From positions 21,691 through 85,690 of the forward strand of contig JAUGWO010000108.1 of the NCBI GenBank assembly GCA_049724395.1: a stretch of 64,000 bases of DNA, in the 5' to 3' direction. Below are positions 36,916 to 48,037 of the stretch, piece by piece. This DNA comes from Spongospora subterranea f. sp. subterranea. Its lineage: Eukaryota > Endomyxa: Phytomyxea > Phytomyxea > Plasmodiophorida. The position numbers were made by a program, and so were the translations under genes. Position 1 is the first letter of the stretch, and each line of letters opens with the position of its first letter. The notes under the pieces were generated by a model. That model was not told where the DNA came from and ran no database searches. It worked only from the letters and a program-made list of their open reading frames with translations.

Positions 36916-37476
36916 TATGAATACGACCCAACACCAATCGGTTCTCCAAAACTATCAGTCCCTAACGATGCCTGTTATGATATCACGTACCCATGGCTCC
37001 TTGTTGAGTTTCAGGATAATAACACTCTTTTCTTCAGCTGGGATTGCTGTGAGAGGAACGAGCTATCGCCAACCAACTCGACATCCGAATCGCCTCCTTC
37101 AGAAAAAACTTGACTTATCATCCGTAAAACTGCTCTCAGAACCAGATACATCGTCCTCTGATGAAAGATTGATGACAAAATTCGGGTTGCGGTTCAAACC
37201 GGTATTCAGGTAGACCCTGTATGTTGATTCGATCAGGCCGGCCATCGATTTGTAGAAGCCAGCCTGTTTTCTCGAAGTATCAATGAATGCGACCAAGCTT
37301 GGTTAATTCGTCAAAGGCGTTCCCAACCCACTTCGAAATTAGGATACGACGCTCTCTAGCGCTGATTTTCCCATCAGTCCATTTGGATAGAAAAGTGGGG
37401 TTTTCTAGTTCTTTGTCGAGTAGACGAGCGACATGATACTTCATCATCCGTCCAGCTCCAGCATCGACTACAGTTT

Positions 37477-37740
37477 TCAGGTCATATTACTGCTTACAAA
37501 TGAGTGATTTACATACTTGGTTGAATCATATCTGTAACCGTTTAAAGGAGAGTACATGTATTTTCCCAACTTCTCCATTGAACTGCAGAAATCAGAGTTT
37601 TGATGTGCATCTAGGTTATCACACAGATATAGGGGGCTCTCCGCACGATCTGGTTGAAAAACAGGGTCTTGTCGATATAATTTCGCGATGTTAATTGCTG
37701 TAAGCCCGTCCACCCACACGTTTGCCTGAAACAGGACACT
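37477..37740 (-). pseudogene. DDE_1/pogo-like transposase fragment
   Basis: The minus frame reads VWVDGLTAINIAKLY and then LYLCDNLDAH, matching the second catalytic Asp block (DN-x-x-x-H) of DDE_1 transposases. It stops shortly after. A possible further piece continues on the same strand at 37296-37099. Possibly the same family as 44440-44770. Confidence 0.45.
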
Positions 37741-37815
37741 TACGCGAGAATCCTAAAAAAACAATAAATCACATGGGTCTCCCGTTTAATCTGAAAATGC
37801 GATAAATCACCCATT

Positions 37816-38268
37816 ATTTCACACAATTATAGCAAAGCGGAAGCTGAAAATTCACCAGCAGTACCTTCAGGTGCACACAGTATATTTTCGTCAGGAAAAA
37901 TGAGTAAACGTGCCTTCTCTCAAAGGATTCAGTAAACCTAAGCCTCTTCTGTAGCAGTCAAATTTGCACGCCTTCTTCGGCCCATCAATTTTGACAGCAA
38001 AAACTGATGTTTATCTCGAGCGAAACCAGGGCAATATTCAGAAACAAACTGGTGGCCCCACTGGCTTTCGCTGTCAAAATTGACGGGCCAAAGAAAGCGT
38101 GCAAATTTTACTGCTGCAGAAGAGGCTTACGAGGTTTACTGAAACGAACGAAGTTGCCCGCTCCCACCCGCACGACAATGCTGACGGTCAAGTTCCCGAC
38201 CGTCATGAATGACCGGTTTTGAAGTGAACCTTTCCGCTTTGCTTTGCTTTGCTGTAATTGTGTGAAAT
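37816..38268. mobile_element. MITE-like fold-back element, 453 bp
   Basis: Ends with ATTTCACACAATTATAGCAA on the left and its complement TTGCTGTAATTGTGTGAAAT on the right. Inner arms also pair (AAGCCTCTTCTG with GCAGAAGAGGCTT, CAATTTTGACAGC with GCTGTCAAAATTG), giving arms of about 190 bp. There is no transposase. The target duplication could not be settled. Confidence 0.75.
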
Positions 38269-38599
38269 CACATCAAGTCAAATGAGTACTCGGACTGCCA
38301 ATGACCAAGAATTATTTAATTTGACGAGAAAGTAACAAGGACCCCATTTTCTGCCGTTAAATTTGCAACATTGCTAGGTAGCATTGTTGCAGAAAGCTTC
38401 TCAATCGAAATGTCTTGAGAGTTTGGAACTCTTCAGCAGTGATGAGTCCGTTGGCATGTAAATCTGCCAAATCCCGAATTGCACCAATATTCAACTGCTA
38501 TTGGAATTTCGAGGGAAAACTGGACTTCGGAAATAGAATTCTGGATTGATGACGACTGACGTTGGACGATTCACGTACTGTATGTACAAGAGTTCCCAG

Positions 38600-38875
38600 C
38601 ACAAACTGAGTCAGTATTTGTGATAAGACCCCTCGTTTTGGGTCAATTTGTGATAAGACCCTGTTTTTCTCGCCAAAATCGGCCTTTGAAGGCTTCCCTT
38701 TTTTCGGGGTTCGGCCCTTATCATGAAAATGCTTATAAAAAAATTACTGTATGCGATTTGTTTCGCAATGGTGGCATTCGGCTTGATCACACTTAAGATC
38801 GCCAGTTTTGAGGAACTTTTTAGAATGGTCATAAATTGCAGCCGGAGGCCTTCCTCGTTTGTTTGAGCTACTCAT
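38600..38875 (-). pseudogene. N-terminal fragment of a hAT-like/BED-finger protein, copy 1
   Basis: The minus frame starts MSSSNKRGRPPAA and continues FLKTGDLKCDQAECHHCETN, a Cys-x4-Cys-x2-Cys pattern suggestive of a BED-type finger, then a stop. The same start (MSSSNKRRRPQAA) occurs on the plus strand at 45356. Confidence 0.4.
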
Positions 38876-39118
38876 GGAACGAACTTTTTGTGCACAAATT
38901 TCGAACGAAACGAGAGGCCGAAGAAACAGATTCGCGTCCTGAATCTACGATTAAGAAGAGACCCTCGTCAAGTCGAAAACAGACGTCCTTACCCTTTTAA
39001 ACCACCGAGGAAAACGACGGCAACCGGCGCGGTGGCTCATTGTCAGGGTAACTCATGGCACCTATAACCTAAAAAAAATCATGAACCGTTCCGGTCCGAA
39101 TTGGGCAATTCCCCAACA

Positions 39119-40222
39119 TCAATATCTTTTTCTATCGTACTTGACACTATGAGACGACATAGAGCCGCCGTTGCCCGGATTTCCATATCTTATTGACCGT
39201 TTCCCTGACTGCTGCTGCCTCGTCGGATTGGTAGAATCACAAGGGAAGACTCCCGGCATCCCTCCACTATAGTCACCAGCAACAGCTGACTCCCACCATA
39301 TCCAGATGAATATTGTATTACAAATTATTCCCGCTCGCTTGATCCTTCGGAAACAGCGTCCTGATGTTTGATAACTACCATTTGGCGTTCCAAACAATCC
39401 TATTTTTGCGCCAATATTTTTCAAAAAGGTCGAGTATGTTTCATCACAGTGTTCGCTCGACAAAATTGAAAAAATATTTGCCTGCAGTATTTCGTGGCAA
39501 CGATGCTTCGTGAACTTTCTTAGACGTGACTGTGTTGAACTCCGCTAAGAAGTTCCATTCGTCGGATGTTAATAAGCTTGGCAAGGGACATGATGCCATT
39601 CGGCTGCCTTTTTTAATTATGCGTTGAAATCTTTCAATATCAACTTCCCTGACTGTGTTTTCGCGTATTGGTAGTTCCATGATTGGCCCAGAGACCCATC
39701 CTTGGCAGCTAAAACATCGCCCATGGTGCAATGTTTGCGAGTTCTTTTATTGAACGAGTGGTCCTCAATCTCTATGGACTTCATAGAGAATTTTCGGAGC
39801 GCCCAAATTTCGAGTTTTGAATTAAATAAGATAGCTATCCGTCACAGCTGTTGTGACTGGTTGCCCAGTCAGAGGCCTATCTCAAGTATTTTCAGATTGG
39901 GAATAGAACTCATATCACGTACCTGTGGCATTTTGGAAGCATCTCCGTCTTCGGTGACAGATGCATGCCGCCTTGCTGGCTCTGGGTTCTTTAATTACCC
40001 TCCCCCAGCGACTCCATTCGCAGGTCGTCAGAAATTCCCTTGTTGCGACGATATTTTGCTTCTACGTGAAGCGAATTCTATGAAACCATGGAATCATCCC
40101 ATGGCAACACTATGGCGGTATGGTGCAAGATTGCCACCAACCTGTCTGAGAACCCCAATTTTATAAAGAACAAGAAAGGCCCTGAGCTGTGGCTGAGAGT
40201 AACTGAATGTGCAATGTTACAC
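39119..40222. other. Unassigned short ORFs
   Basis: Minus frames 39119-39463 and 39444-39731 and a plus frame 39702-40166 are open for 95-154 residues but show no motif I recognise. They could be remnants of the same unidentified element as the 40-42.6 kb fragments. Confidence 0.25.
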
Positions 40223-40442
40223 AGACATCAACTGAGGTGATCCCGAGGAAATGGGTGAGATTTGCTTACCAGATGCAGCACCGAATCTCATGGAATCCTC
40301 TCAAGTACATTTGACAAATTGTTCCAAAAAAGAGACATCAACTGAGGTGATCCCGAGGAAATGGGTGAGATTTGCTTACCAGATGCAGCACCGAATCTCT
40401 TGGAATCCTCTCAAGTACATTTGACAATTTGTTCCAAAAAAG
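40223..40442. repeat. 110-bp tandem duplication
   Basis: Two adjacent, nearly identical 110-bp units beginning AGACATCAACTGAGG, differing at about two positions. A recent duplication. Confidence 0.9.
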
Positions 40443-41380
40443 TGCCGACGAATGGTAATCCTTGCGCTCTCCCGATATGAAAGAGTCTGTAGTAAAGTCT
40501 AGTTTGTGGATATTTCGCGTCCGGAACAGATTTCCAAAGTGGCAAGATCGCATTTGCCGCAGATTGCGTGGCCATGGTGAGATTGAGGGCGATTGGAACA
40601 GAATGTGGTCTAGGAAAGAAAAATCAACATCCTCTATGAGAGTGAGCATCGGACGGCCCTCGAATAAAACAGGGCAGATAGAGAGTTGTAGAGTAATTCC
40701 TGAAGAAATGGACGAAGTAGAATGCCCCCACACCTCTGGCATGCGATGCCAGGCAAACGCAGCTCGCCATCACTTAGTCGAATAAGAAGCTATCGTTGCA
40801 AGGTTGCACAGCGTTAGAGAACACCAAACGGGCTCTGTACATGACCACTGATTATAGGGCTTGGATGAGGCTACCACAGTAAGAGTTTCGCACAGCGCCA
40901 TCGCTGGACGGTTGGGACCTCCCATTAAAGTCAAATACAAAAAGCGACTTCGTCCATCGAGGGAAATACAGACACGGGATTCCAGGGTGCGTTAACAACA
41001 CAACCTCCAGAATCCAACGCGATGACCTTGTCCCCAGAAAGATTGGCAAAGTGACATTGCAAAAGCTGGACAGATGAGGTCACAAATTCGGAAGATTCGG
41101 GATACGAAGCATTAACAAAAAGACTGATTTGTCCGAGTCTCCGGTAATCGTTGTCGAAAAATCTCTTGGTTGATGTGTTAGATTGTAAACAAATTCCAGA
41201 AAATTATCCATAAATGCTGCATCTACAGCATTTGCAGAATGGGAAGCAAAGTAGATGGCTGCAAAAAGGCTGATTTGTGGCCTCGAATGAAGGAGCAATT
41301 CCTAAGGCCATTTGGCGTGAGGGAAGATTTAAGTGCTCCAATACAACTGCAGGAAGTAAACCGTGTACAAAACACCAGTC

Positions 41381-41806
41381 TCAAGGCAATGCCGAAACAC
41401 TTAGTGGCGCCTGATCCATCAGGTTTGCTGCCCGCGCATCAGTGCCCATAATGACAACTGGCCTTTGCACAGCCCGGAAAACATTCCTGTAAAAACGGGC
41501 CGTTTTTACGAAGCCCACGTTGACGTTAACAAACTCGTCGATTACAATTGCACGTGGGGACGTTGCATCGAAACTTCGAAACACATCGGAACGCAAGCCT
41601 CGCCTAACTGTGAAGACTTCGTTCCCTGGAATGTGTCCTTTCTGCAGCATCAACATGATGCACCCATACGTGTCCAGCTGCGCTGCTGCCAGTGCTACCG
41701 TTGAAACATCATCAATATTCTTCAAGTCTTGCGCGGCGCAATGTTGGAAGAACTTCAAAGAGTAGTTTACCTTGGGTGAGATCGCCACCGAACTCACCAT
41801 GGCCAC
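41381..41806 (-). pseudogene. Crinkler/RHS-like NTPase fossil fragment
   Basis: The minus frame holds AIVIDEFVNVN, then FYRNVFRAV and VVIMGTDARAANL, a block typical of Crinkler (CRN)-type NTPases of oomycetes and chytrids. It is broken, with only this segment surviving. Partial copies of neighbouring sequence occur inverted at about 41770-41960 against 40500-40620 and at 42500-42620. Treated as a fossil; moderate confidence in the family. Confidence 0.45.
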
Positions 41807-42323
41807 GCTATTTGCGACAAATGCGATCTTGCCACTTTGGAAATCTGCTCCGGACGCGAAATATCGACAAACTGGACTTGACTACAGACTCTGTCACATC
41901 GGAAGAGTGCAAGGATTACCATTCGTCGGAAATTTCTTTGAAACAGATTGTCAAAGTACTTGAGAGGGATCAGTTCTGAGCAGATGCGGTTACTCCAGGT
42001 AGCACCTTGTTAGAAGAATGCGAACACATTGAGGACCCCGGTTATGCGCCTTTTGACAACAAGCGCTGACTAAAGTGCGTTCAGTCACGATTGATAAATC
42101 AACTAGGACGGAGGGAGAACCACGATCAGAACGTTTATCGATTGATGCGCACTCTATGATGTTTTGATAACGATTTTTTTTACCTCATTGCAATTAACCA
42201 TGTTGGTTGCTCTTCTGATGAACTCATCCATAGGTGGGCTTTCTGATTTTACCGTCTCTGAAATCCTGTCGTTTTCAAGCGAAGCTCCGTAGCCAGTAAT
42301 AATTAATATCGACGAATCGGAAA

Positions 42324-42623
42324 ATGATTCCGAGAAAAGCGCAGTGGAGCGTGATCGACCGTCCAGCGCCCCATTTGTCTTCGTCAAAAGGTATCTGGAA
42401 TGGGTACGACGCAGTTGGTCTTCGATCTAATGGAGATTTCAAGAAGATTGTGTATCTGGTAGCTTCTCCCGCTCAAGATCTCACCCAAGATATATACCGG
42501 TTCTTTCAAAATTCTTCGACGTTCTTCCAGCATTGCGCCGCGCAAAACTTGAATTATATTGAGGATGTTTCAATGGTCGCACTGGCAGGAGCTCAGCTGT
42601 ACACTATGGGTTCATCGTGTTGA
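42324..42623 (+). pseudogene. Second fragment of the same multicopy family
   Basis: Plus frame with STFFQHCAAQNLNYIEDVS matches LKFFQHCAAQDLKNIDDVS at 41640-41760 on the minus strand. Upstream reads KIVYLVASPAQDL. Remnant only. Confidence 0.4.
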
Positions 42624-42904
42624 TGTTGATGTTGCAAATAAGGACATATTTTACCTTGGTTCGATAAAACGCCTAAAAAACAGCCAGACGGTTGTGAATA
42701 CTGGCGACAACTGGCATTCAAAGGCCAATGACTTGAACGTTGCTGGTTGTCAGGGCATTGGCGAGCCGGAGTTGAGCAGGAAAGCTCGGCCTCAAGCGCT
42801 GCCGCGAAGTGTTTCAGGTCCTAATCTGTGGAAGACATCTGCAGAGCACAGAAGAAGGAATTGACGACGAACAGCAATTGAATGGCGGAACCAAATAACA
42901 TGTG

Positions 42905-43735
42905 AATGGTTGTGGGAGGGAGGACACGATACGGGTTTGAGAACGTCGTCGTGTCTTGTGGAGCCGCGTCACTGTCGGTGCCAAGTATAGCTCTTTATCG
43001 CGTCACGATCATACGGGAATGAGAGCATGATCGTGTCTTGTGAAGCCGCGTCACTGTTTCTGTCCCATGTATAGCTCTTTATCGCGTCACGATCATACGG
43101 GAATGAGAACATGATCGTGTCTTGTGAAGCCGCGTCACTGTCTGTCCCATGTATAGCTCTTTATCGCGTCACGATCATACGGGAATGAGAACATGATCGT
43201 GTCTTGTGAAGCCGCGTCACTGTCTGTCCCATGTATAGCTCTTTATCGCGTCATGATCATACGGGAATGAGAACATGATCGTGTCTTGTGGAGCCGCGTC
43301 ACTGTCTGTCCGAAGTATAGCTCTTTATCGCGTCACGATCATACGGGAATGAGAACATGATCGTGTCTTGTGAGGCCGCGTCACTGTCTGTCCCATGTAT
43401 AGCTCTTTATCGCGTCACGATCATACGGGAATGAGAACATGATCGTGTCTTGTGAAGCCGTGTCACTGTCTGTCCGATGTATAGTACTTTATCGCGAGAA
43501 CATGATCGTGTCTTGTGGAGCCGCCTCACTGTCTGTCCGATGTATAGTTCTTTATCGCCTCACGATCATACGGGAACGAGAACATGATCGTGTCTTGTGA
43601 GGCCGCGTCACTGTCTGTCCCATGTATAGCACTTTATCGCGTCACGATCATACGGGAATGAGAACATGATCGTGTCTTGTGAAGCCGCGTCACTGTCTGT
43701 CCAGTGTGCCGTTATCGCCTCACGATCATACGTTT
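42905..43735. repeat. 82-bp minisatellite, about ten copies
   Basis: Units carry ATGATCGTGTCTTGTGAAGC, then CACTGTCTGTCCCATGTATA, then CACGATCATACGGGAATGAG. Each unit contains the 9-bp dyad ATGATCGTG/CACGATCAT, so it can form hairpins. The first unit is degenerate and one unit near 43490 is shortened. Confidence 0.93.
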
Positions 43736-43810
43736 CAATTCCTATCGTACTCCTAACGTTTTAATGATCTGACGCAGCAATCAACAGCAAGTGAACAGTT
43801 CTGTAACACC

Positions 43811-44089
43811 ATGTTTACCATCACCGTATCCGGATCATACCCCGTCAATGCCCGTCCACTTTGTAGTTTAGTACTTGAACAAAACACATCTAAAGAAATC
43901 ATTATTAGCTCAACGGCAATGACGTCGGCCAAATGGATCAGGTACTTCACGCCGCATCACCCCCTTTATTTGAAAGACAAACGAAAGAATGGACAGTCAA
44001 TTCTTTCAAGAATGTCCAGCGAATCAGGCAGACTCAACAGTTCAAAGTCGACAGCTTTTCTATTCTTTGTGAACCGGTCCATGCGGTGA
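43811..44089 (+). CDS. Unassigned ORF, 92 aa
   Basis: Starts MFTITVSGSYPVNARPL directly after the minisatellite. No family recognised. It may be a random frame. Confidence 0.2.
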   Translation: MFTITVSGSYPVNARPLCSLVLEQNTSKEIIISSTAMTSAKWIRYFTPHHPLYLKDKRKNGQSILSRMSSESGRLNSSKSTAFLFFVNRSMR

Positions 44090-44439
44090 AATCACCCTAA
44101 CCTCAATGACGTCTTTGATATCAAAACCATTAGCCATAATAGAAAAAAATGCTTCAAAAACTTCTTCAGACACATGCAAATCCCTGTCCGCCAACAACAT
44201 ATTGGCCGAAAGGCGAGTCGCTGGTCGACAAGCCGATCTGACAATTGTGATATGGGCAGATTTACTTACACAACATGATTTCTAACGATCACGTGCGGTC
44301 TGGGAAGGCACAGAAAATGGTGTCCAAGGCTAAACCAGACCGTGGACCAAACCGTGTGGACTGGATATCGTGGTTGTCCATCGACCTGATGGATGAAGTC
44401 GATCGAATCCGACATGTGGGAGTCAAGTTCTTACCCATT

Positions 44440-44770
44440 CATAATGATTGGGGACCCTGTTTCTCTCCACAGTTCTCAATTGTTCTTGGGCGCGCACAGA
44501 TTGGCAAACTTATGCTTCAGCCCCTGAGCAAATGGATCACATTGAAAAGCAAACCGCATATTATCTCGCAGTCGTTACCAAAAAGTGTGTAGTTATTCGA
44601 TGCTGTTTTGCAGCCGAATCGTCCATCAATAGGTTTTTGTTTTTCATGCGAGTCTCGATCTGGCACCCTCGATGGAAACCTCGCTGTTAATGTCGATAAG
44701 ACTCACTTTATCGTCATCATGGACAATGGCAAAACCTTCTGCTACTGGGCGGCCAGAGCACAAACTTGAA
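44440..44770 (+). pseudogene. DDE_1/pogo-like transposase fragment (first catalytic block)
   Basis: One plus frame gives QMDHIEKQTAYYLAVVTKK and, after a frame change, NVDKTHFIVIMDNGKTF. This resembles the D-E-T-H-F-x-x-x-M-D-N-G-K-T block of oomycete-type DDE_1 transposases, with Lys in place of the usual Glu. Truncated and frameshifted. Confidence 0.5.
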
Positions 44771-44776
44771 GTGTCG

Positions 44777-44900
44777 CTTGTTTGGGAAATCACGGTCGAA
44801 CAATTGGACATTGTGTCGCGTGTTTGGGAAATCACGGTTGAACCATTGGACATTGTGTCGCGTGTTTGGGAAATCATGGTCGAACCGCTAGACCTGGAGA
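44777..44900. repeat. 42-bp tandem repeat, three copies
   Basis: Three units containing GTTTGGGAAATCACGGT and TTGGACATTGTGTCGC directly after the transposase fragment. The repeat is open in several frames. Confidence 0.85.
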
Positions 44901-45355
44901 AAAATTTACGAGCATCGTCACTATTTCCATATCGTTGATTCTGACGACTATACACTCGCAAATTCGTTTCGCTCAAAACAATACACCCTTCATCGTAGTT
45001 AGTGTGTATTACAGTAATTGCGTTTTTGTGATTTTGGGTATCTCCACAGTCAATAGTGTAACACACTAATTGCGAATACACACTAATTATAGGGTGGGAT
45101 GATATTCGGGAATGTTCATATTTAGTGTGTGTACCCCTCCAGTCGCACTGTTGACTGGACGACATACAGTTAGTGATGCGGATATTTTTAAAACATTTAA
45201 TACTGTACGATTTCAAAATTCATTTGAAAATGCCTTCAGAGTTATGAGGCATTTTTTATACTTAATTGAAAAAAATCCGAAAGCCGTGGATCCGCGCAGC
45301 AATCTTCGGGCTCTCGTTTCGTTCGACGTTTGTGCACAAAGAAGCTCGTTCCATG

Positions 45356-45470
45356 AGTAGCTCAAACAAACGAAGAAGGCCTCAGGCTGCGATCCATGTC
45401 CATTTTTAAAAGTTCCTCAAAACCGGCCCTGCCGCTGGTGGAACAGTTGATTGCCTGATGTACCTCAGTA
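45356..45470 (+). pseudogene. N-terminal fragment of a hAT-like/BED-finger protein, copy 2
   Basis: Starts MSSSNKRRRPQAA, matching the minus-strand copy at 38875. A stop interrupts it early, and a later FLKTG is shared. Confidence 0.35.
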
Positions 45471-45485
45471 TGCACTGTATGTAGT

Positions 45486-45850
45486 GTTGAACTTCAAATG
45501 TTTTGCACAGTATTTTCGTATTTCAAATGTATTTCAAAATGAAACCTCATTTTAAATTCGTTTTTTATTCGTTTTACATGTTTTCTGGTCAAACTAAGAC
45601 AATTCCCTCTTCCAAAATGATTTCCTGAAAATCATCATCACATTCTGGCAAATATTGATCCAAAATAGCAGTGGAATCGTCCATCATACGGAATTCGTCT
45701 TCTTCCAGCAGGTCATCCGTTTCACTCACTTGTGTTGGGAGGTCCTCGTTGCTTGTCCGAAATGGTGAACCAATATTCGCTGAGTAAGTAACGAAAGGAT
45801 CGACCCTTCGTTTTCCAAAGACTCTTTCCAATTGCAACGAGTTGAGGGAA
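45486..45850 (-). mobile_element. hAT-like transposon 3'-end with acidic coding tail
   Basis: The minus frame reads LERVFGKRRVDPFVTYSAN and an acidic tail to ECDDDFQEIILEE, then AT-rich sequence to the terminus TAGTGTTG at about 45486. The terminus and tail are repeated at 23090-23275. Only the end of the element is present. Confidence 0.45.
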
Positions 45851-46130
45851 TTGTCTTATTTTGACCAGAAAACATGTAAAACGAATACAAAACGTTTTAA
45901 AATACGGTTTTATTTTAAAATACATTTAAAAATACGAAAATACTGCCGCAAAACATTGGAAATGCAACACTACGGTCAGACCCATTTATTTTAACGAGGT
46001 TATTCTCCTAGAGTCGTTGGAAAACGAAAGGTCGATCCTTTCGTTACTTACTTAGCGAATATTGGTTCACCATTGCGGACCAGCAACGAGGATTTCCCAC
46101 CACAAGTGAGTGAAACGGATGACCTGCTGA
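45843..46130 (+). mobile_element. hAT-like terminus plus coding piece, inverted against 45486-45850
   Basis: 45843-45975 repeats the AT-rich terminal sequence in plus orientation, ending CAACACTA. 46020-46130 repeats the VFGKRRVDPF-coding segment in plus orientation. The latter is then fused to the zinc-ribbon fragment at about 46130. Confidence 0.45.
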
Positions 46131-46390
46131 AGTATTTCGCCGTTCTTGGGCAACCTTTGGCGACCATCTCGGCCACCAGCCCTGAGTTGATGATCTTGGC
46201 ACATATTCCCGTTCCAGTGCGATAAGTGCAGCGAAACGCGATATGGCCGCCTCCATTCTTTTGCACGTTTACGTGCCCACAACGGCGACACGAGGGCACC
46301 GCACTGCTTCCGACTTTCCGTCGTAGACTGACTTCAGGATTGCCAACGCGTTGGACGCGGCGTTCGTCCTGAGTTCCAACTTGTTTTTTA
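46130..46390 (-). pseudogene. Zinc-ribbon protein fragment, minus copy
   Basis: The minus frame reads CPSCRRCGHVNVQKNGGG, then FRCTYRTGTGIC and NSGLVAEMVAKGCPRTAK, matching the plus copy beginning at 46410. The two copies face away from a centre at about 46390. Truncated at its 3' side by hAT-like sequence. Confidence 0.55.
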
Positions 46391-46409
46391 CGGAGTTAAC
46401 ATCACACGT

Positions 46410-47180
46410 TTGCAAAGCGTTCGAGCGATTATTTTACAGCGAAGAGGAAAAATGGTAGGGAGACCTCCATTGGTTCCCGTATCCAACAAGTTGGAATTGA
46501 AGATCAACGTCGCGTCTAAAGCGTTGGCATTTCTCAAGTCCGCATACGAGGGAAAAGCGGACGCCGTTCGGTGTCCGTCGTGCCGCCGATGTGGACACGT
46601 CAACATCCAGAAAAACGGCGGAGGCCAGATTGCGTTCCGTTGTACGCATCGTACTGGAAGCGGCACCTGCAGCAAGATTATCAACTCCGGGCTGGTGGCC
46701 GAGATGGTCGCCAAAGGTTGCCCAAGGACCGCCAAAGACTTCAAGGAGACGGTCCAACTCGCGGTCGCGGCGGCGAGGGAGGCCGAAGCGGCTCTGGTGG
46801 CGGCGGGAACAACGGGCGCTCGAGACAGTTGCTCTCTCGCACTCTCTTCCTCTGTTAGAGTGCCCGCCCCCGTCACCCAAGTCGAGCAAATGGACTTAGT
46901 ACAGTCACCCAAGAAAATCATGACGCCAAGCGCTCATCACGTTGAAGACGCGCCAAATGCTCCCGATGCCGCAAGTGCCGTACCGGAGGCCGAGACGAAG
47001 AAAACCACATTAACGGCGGGATCATATAACCCGTCGGCGCCTGCGACGATTGCTGATATTCAGGAGCTCGTCCGTTGCATGACAGAGAACTTCCAAGCTT
47101 TTCTGGCAAGATCTTGCTCCAGCCATTTGAGATCTTGTACTTGCTTTTTTTATCGACAAAATAGGAACAAAATTCGTTGA
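46410..47180 (+). CDS. Zinc-ribbon DNA-binding-like ORF of a mobile element, 256 aa
   Basis: The frame has C-P-x-C-x2-C-G-H-V-N, then F-R-C-x9-C, a four- to five-cysteine zinc ribbon at about residues 54-90, as in transposase-type DNA-binding ribbons. A coiled, Ala/Glu-rich stretch follows. The last residues (from about 47107) come from the dispersed repeat shared with 32609-33347, so the real end is probably lost. It may be the first ORF of the LINE to its right, but this is not shown. An alternative start is the ATG at 46452. Confidence 0.5.
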   Translation: MQSVRAIILQRRGKMVGRPPLVPVSNKLELKINVASKALAFLKSAYEGKADAVRCPSCRRCGHVNIQKNGGGQIAFRCTHRTGSGTCSKIINSGLVAEMVAKGCPRTAKDFKETVQLAVAAAREAEAALVAAGTTGARDSCSLALSSSVRVPAPVTQVEQMDLVQSPKKIMTPSAHHVEDAPNAPDAASAVPEAETKKTTLTAGSYNPSAPATIADIQELVRCMTENFQAFLARSCSSHLRSCTCFFYRQNRNKIR

Positions 47181-47825
47181 TGTTGAATCATCCTGTGGAG
47201 ATAAATGGTGTTCACTAACCGACATCGTGATTCTGGAACCTAGAACGCTTCGTCGCTGTGGATGTATCTGGTATCATGCATCATGATCCATGACCCTTCA
47301 GATGCATCATCGACCATCGCTGCTTTGAAAAAGCTTATATCATTCAGGGTATTTGTCGGCAACCATATCACTGGTTGGATCATATCGTCAGGGCTCAATG
47401 GGATAAAGGGCGAGGGTCAGCAACAATCTGTCGGGTATTTGAAGTCACGCTGTAGGGACTCGCCCTGAATCCCATCGAGTCCTCACGTTTGATTTGCGAA
47501 TACACAACTTACAGCAGGGCGCCCCAGTCTTTTAAACCCGCAGTTGCTGTTGCTACTTCAACTTACGCTTTGAGATAGTGTCCAAGCCCACTAAAAACCC
47601 AGCCAGTTTTGACCATTCATTGAGTCAAATTGAGTCCTGGGCTGTGATTCGATAGCAGAGCGACATTGAACAAAAACGCGACTTTGTCCAAGACATGTGG
47701 AGTCATGACGACAATGGTGATTTGCTCCCTCCATGCTCATCGATGGGAGCTTCTCTTTCGCGTCTCGACAGTTGGCGCACTCTTTCTAAAGATGACCTAG
47801 ATTGGGGGCTCTTAATCTATCAAAT
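47107..47825 (+). repeat. Dispersed repeat, about 0.72 kb, second copy
   Basis: Inverted relative to 32609-33347 and nearly identical. Both copies contain the same short frame MWSHDDNGDLLPPCSS near one end. Confidence 0.8.
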
Positions 47826-48037
47826 TTGTGGTAGCTTTAGGTAAAACCATAATGTCAGATTCCTGGAGTCACTATCTCGGTGAACGGCACTTGAATCAAT
47901 TCTGGAAGATGAATCATCATCAATAAATCACTTCTCTAATATACCTTCACTGGATACCTACTATAAGTCTACTATAGGTACTGCTCATTTGAGAGATTAA
48001 GAGTCCCACACTCTTGTTGTAGATAAGCCATTAGAAG

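Noticed and set aside
42905-43735. CRISPR-like array
   Set aside because: Tandem units without unique spacers in a eukaryotic locus; it is a minisatellite.
44644-45216. 190-aa minus ORF with STVISQTRDT repeats
   Set aside because: It is the antisense of the 42-bp tandem repeat and of a plus-strand transposase fragment.
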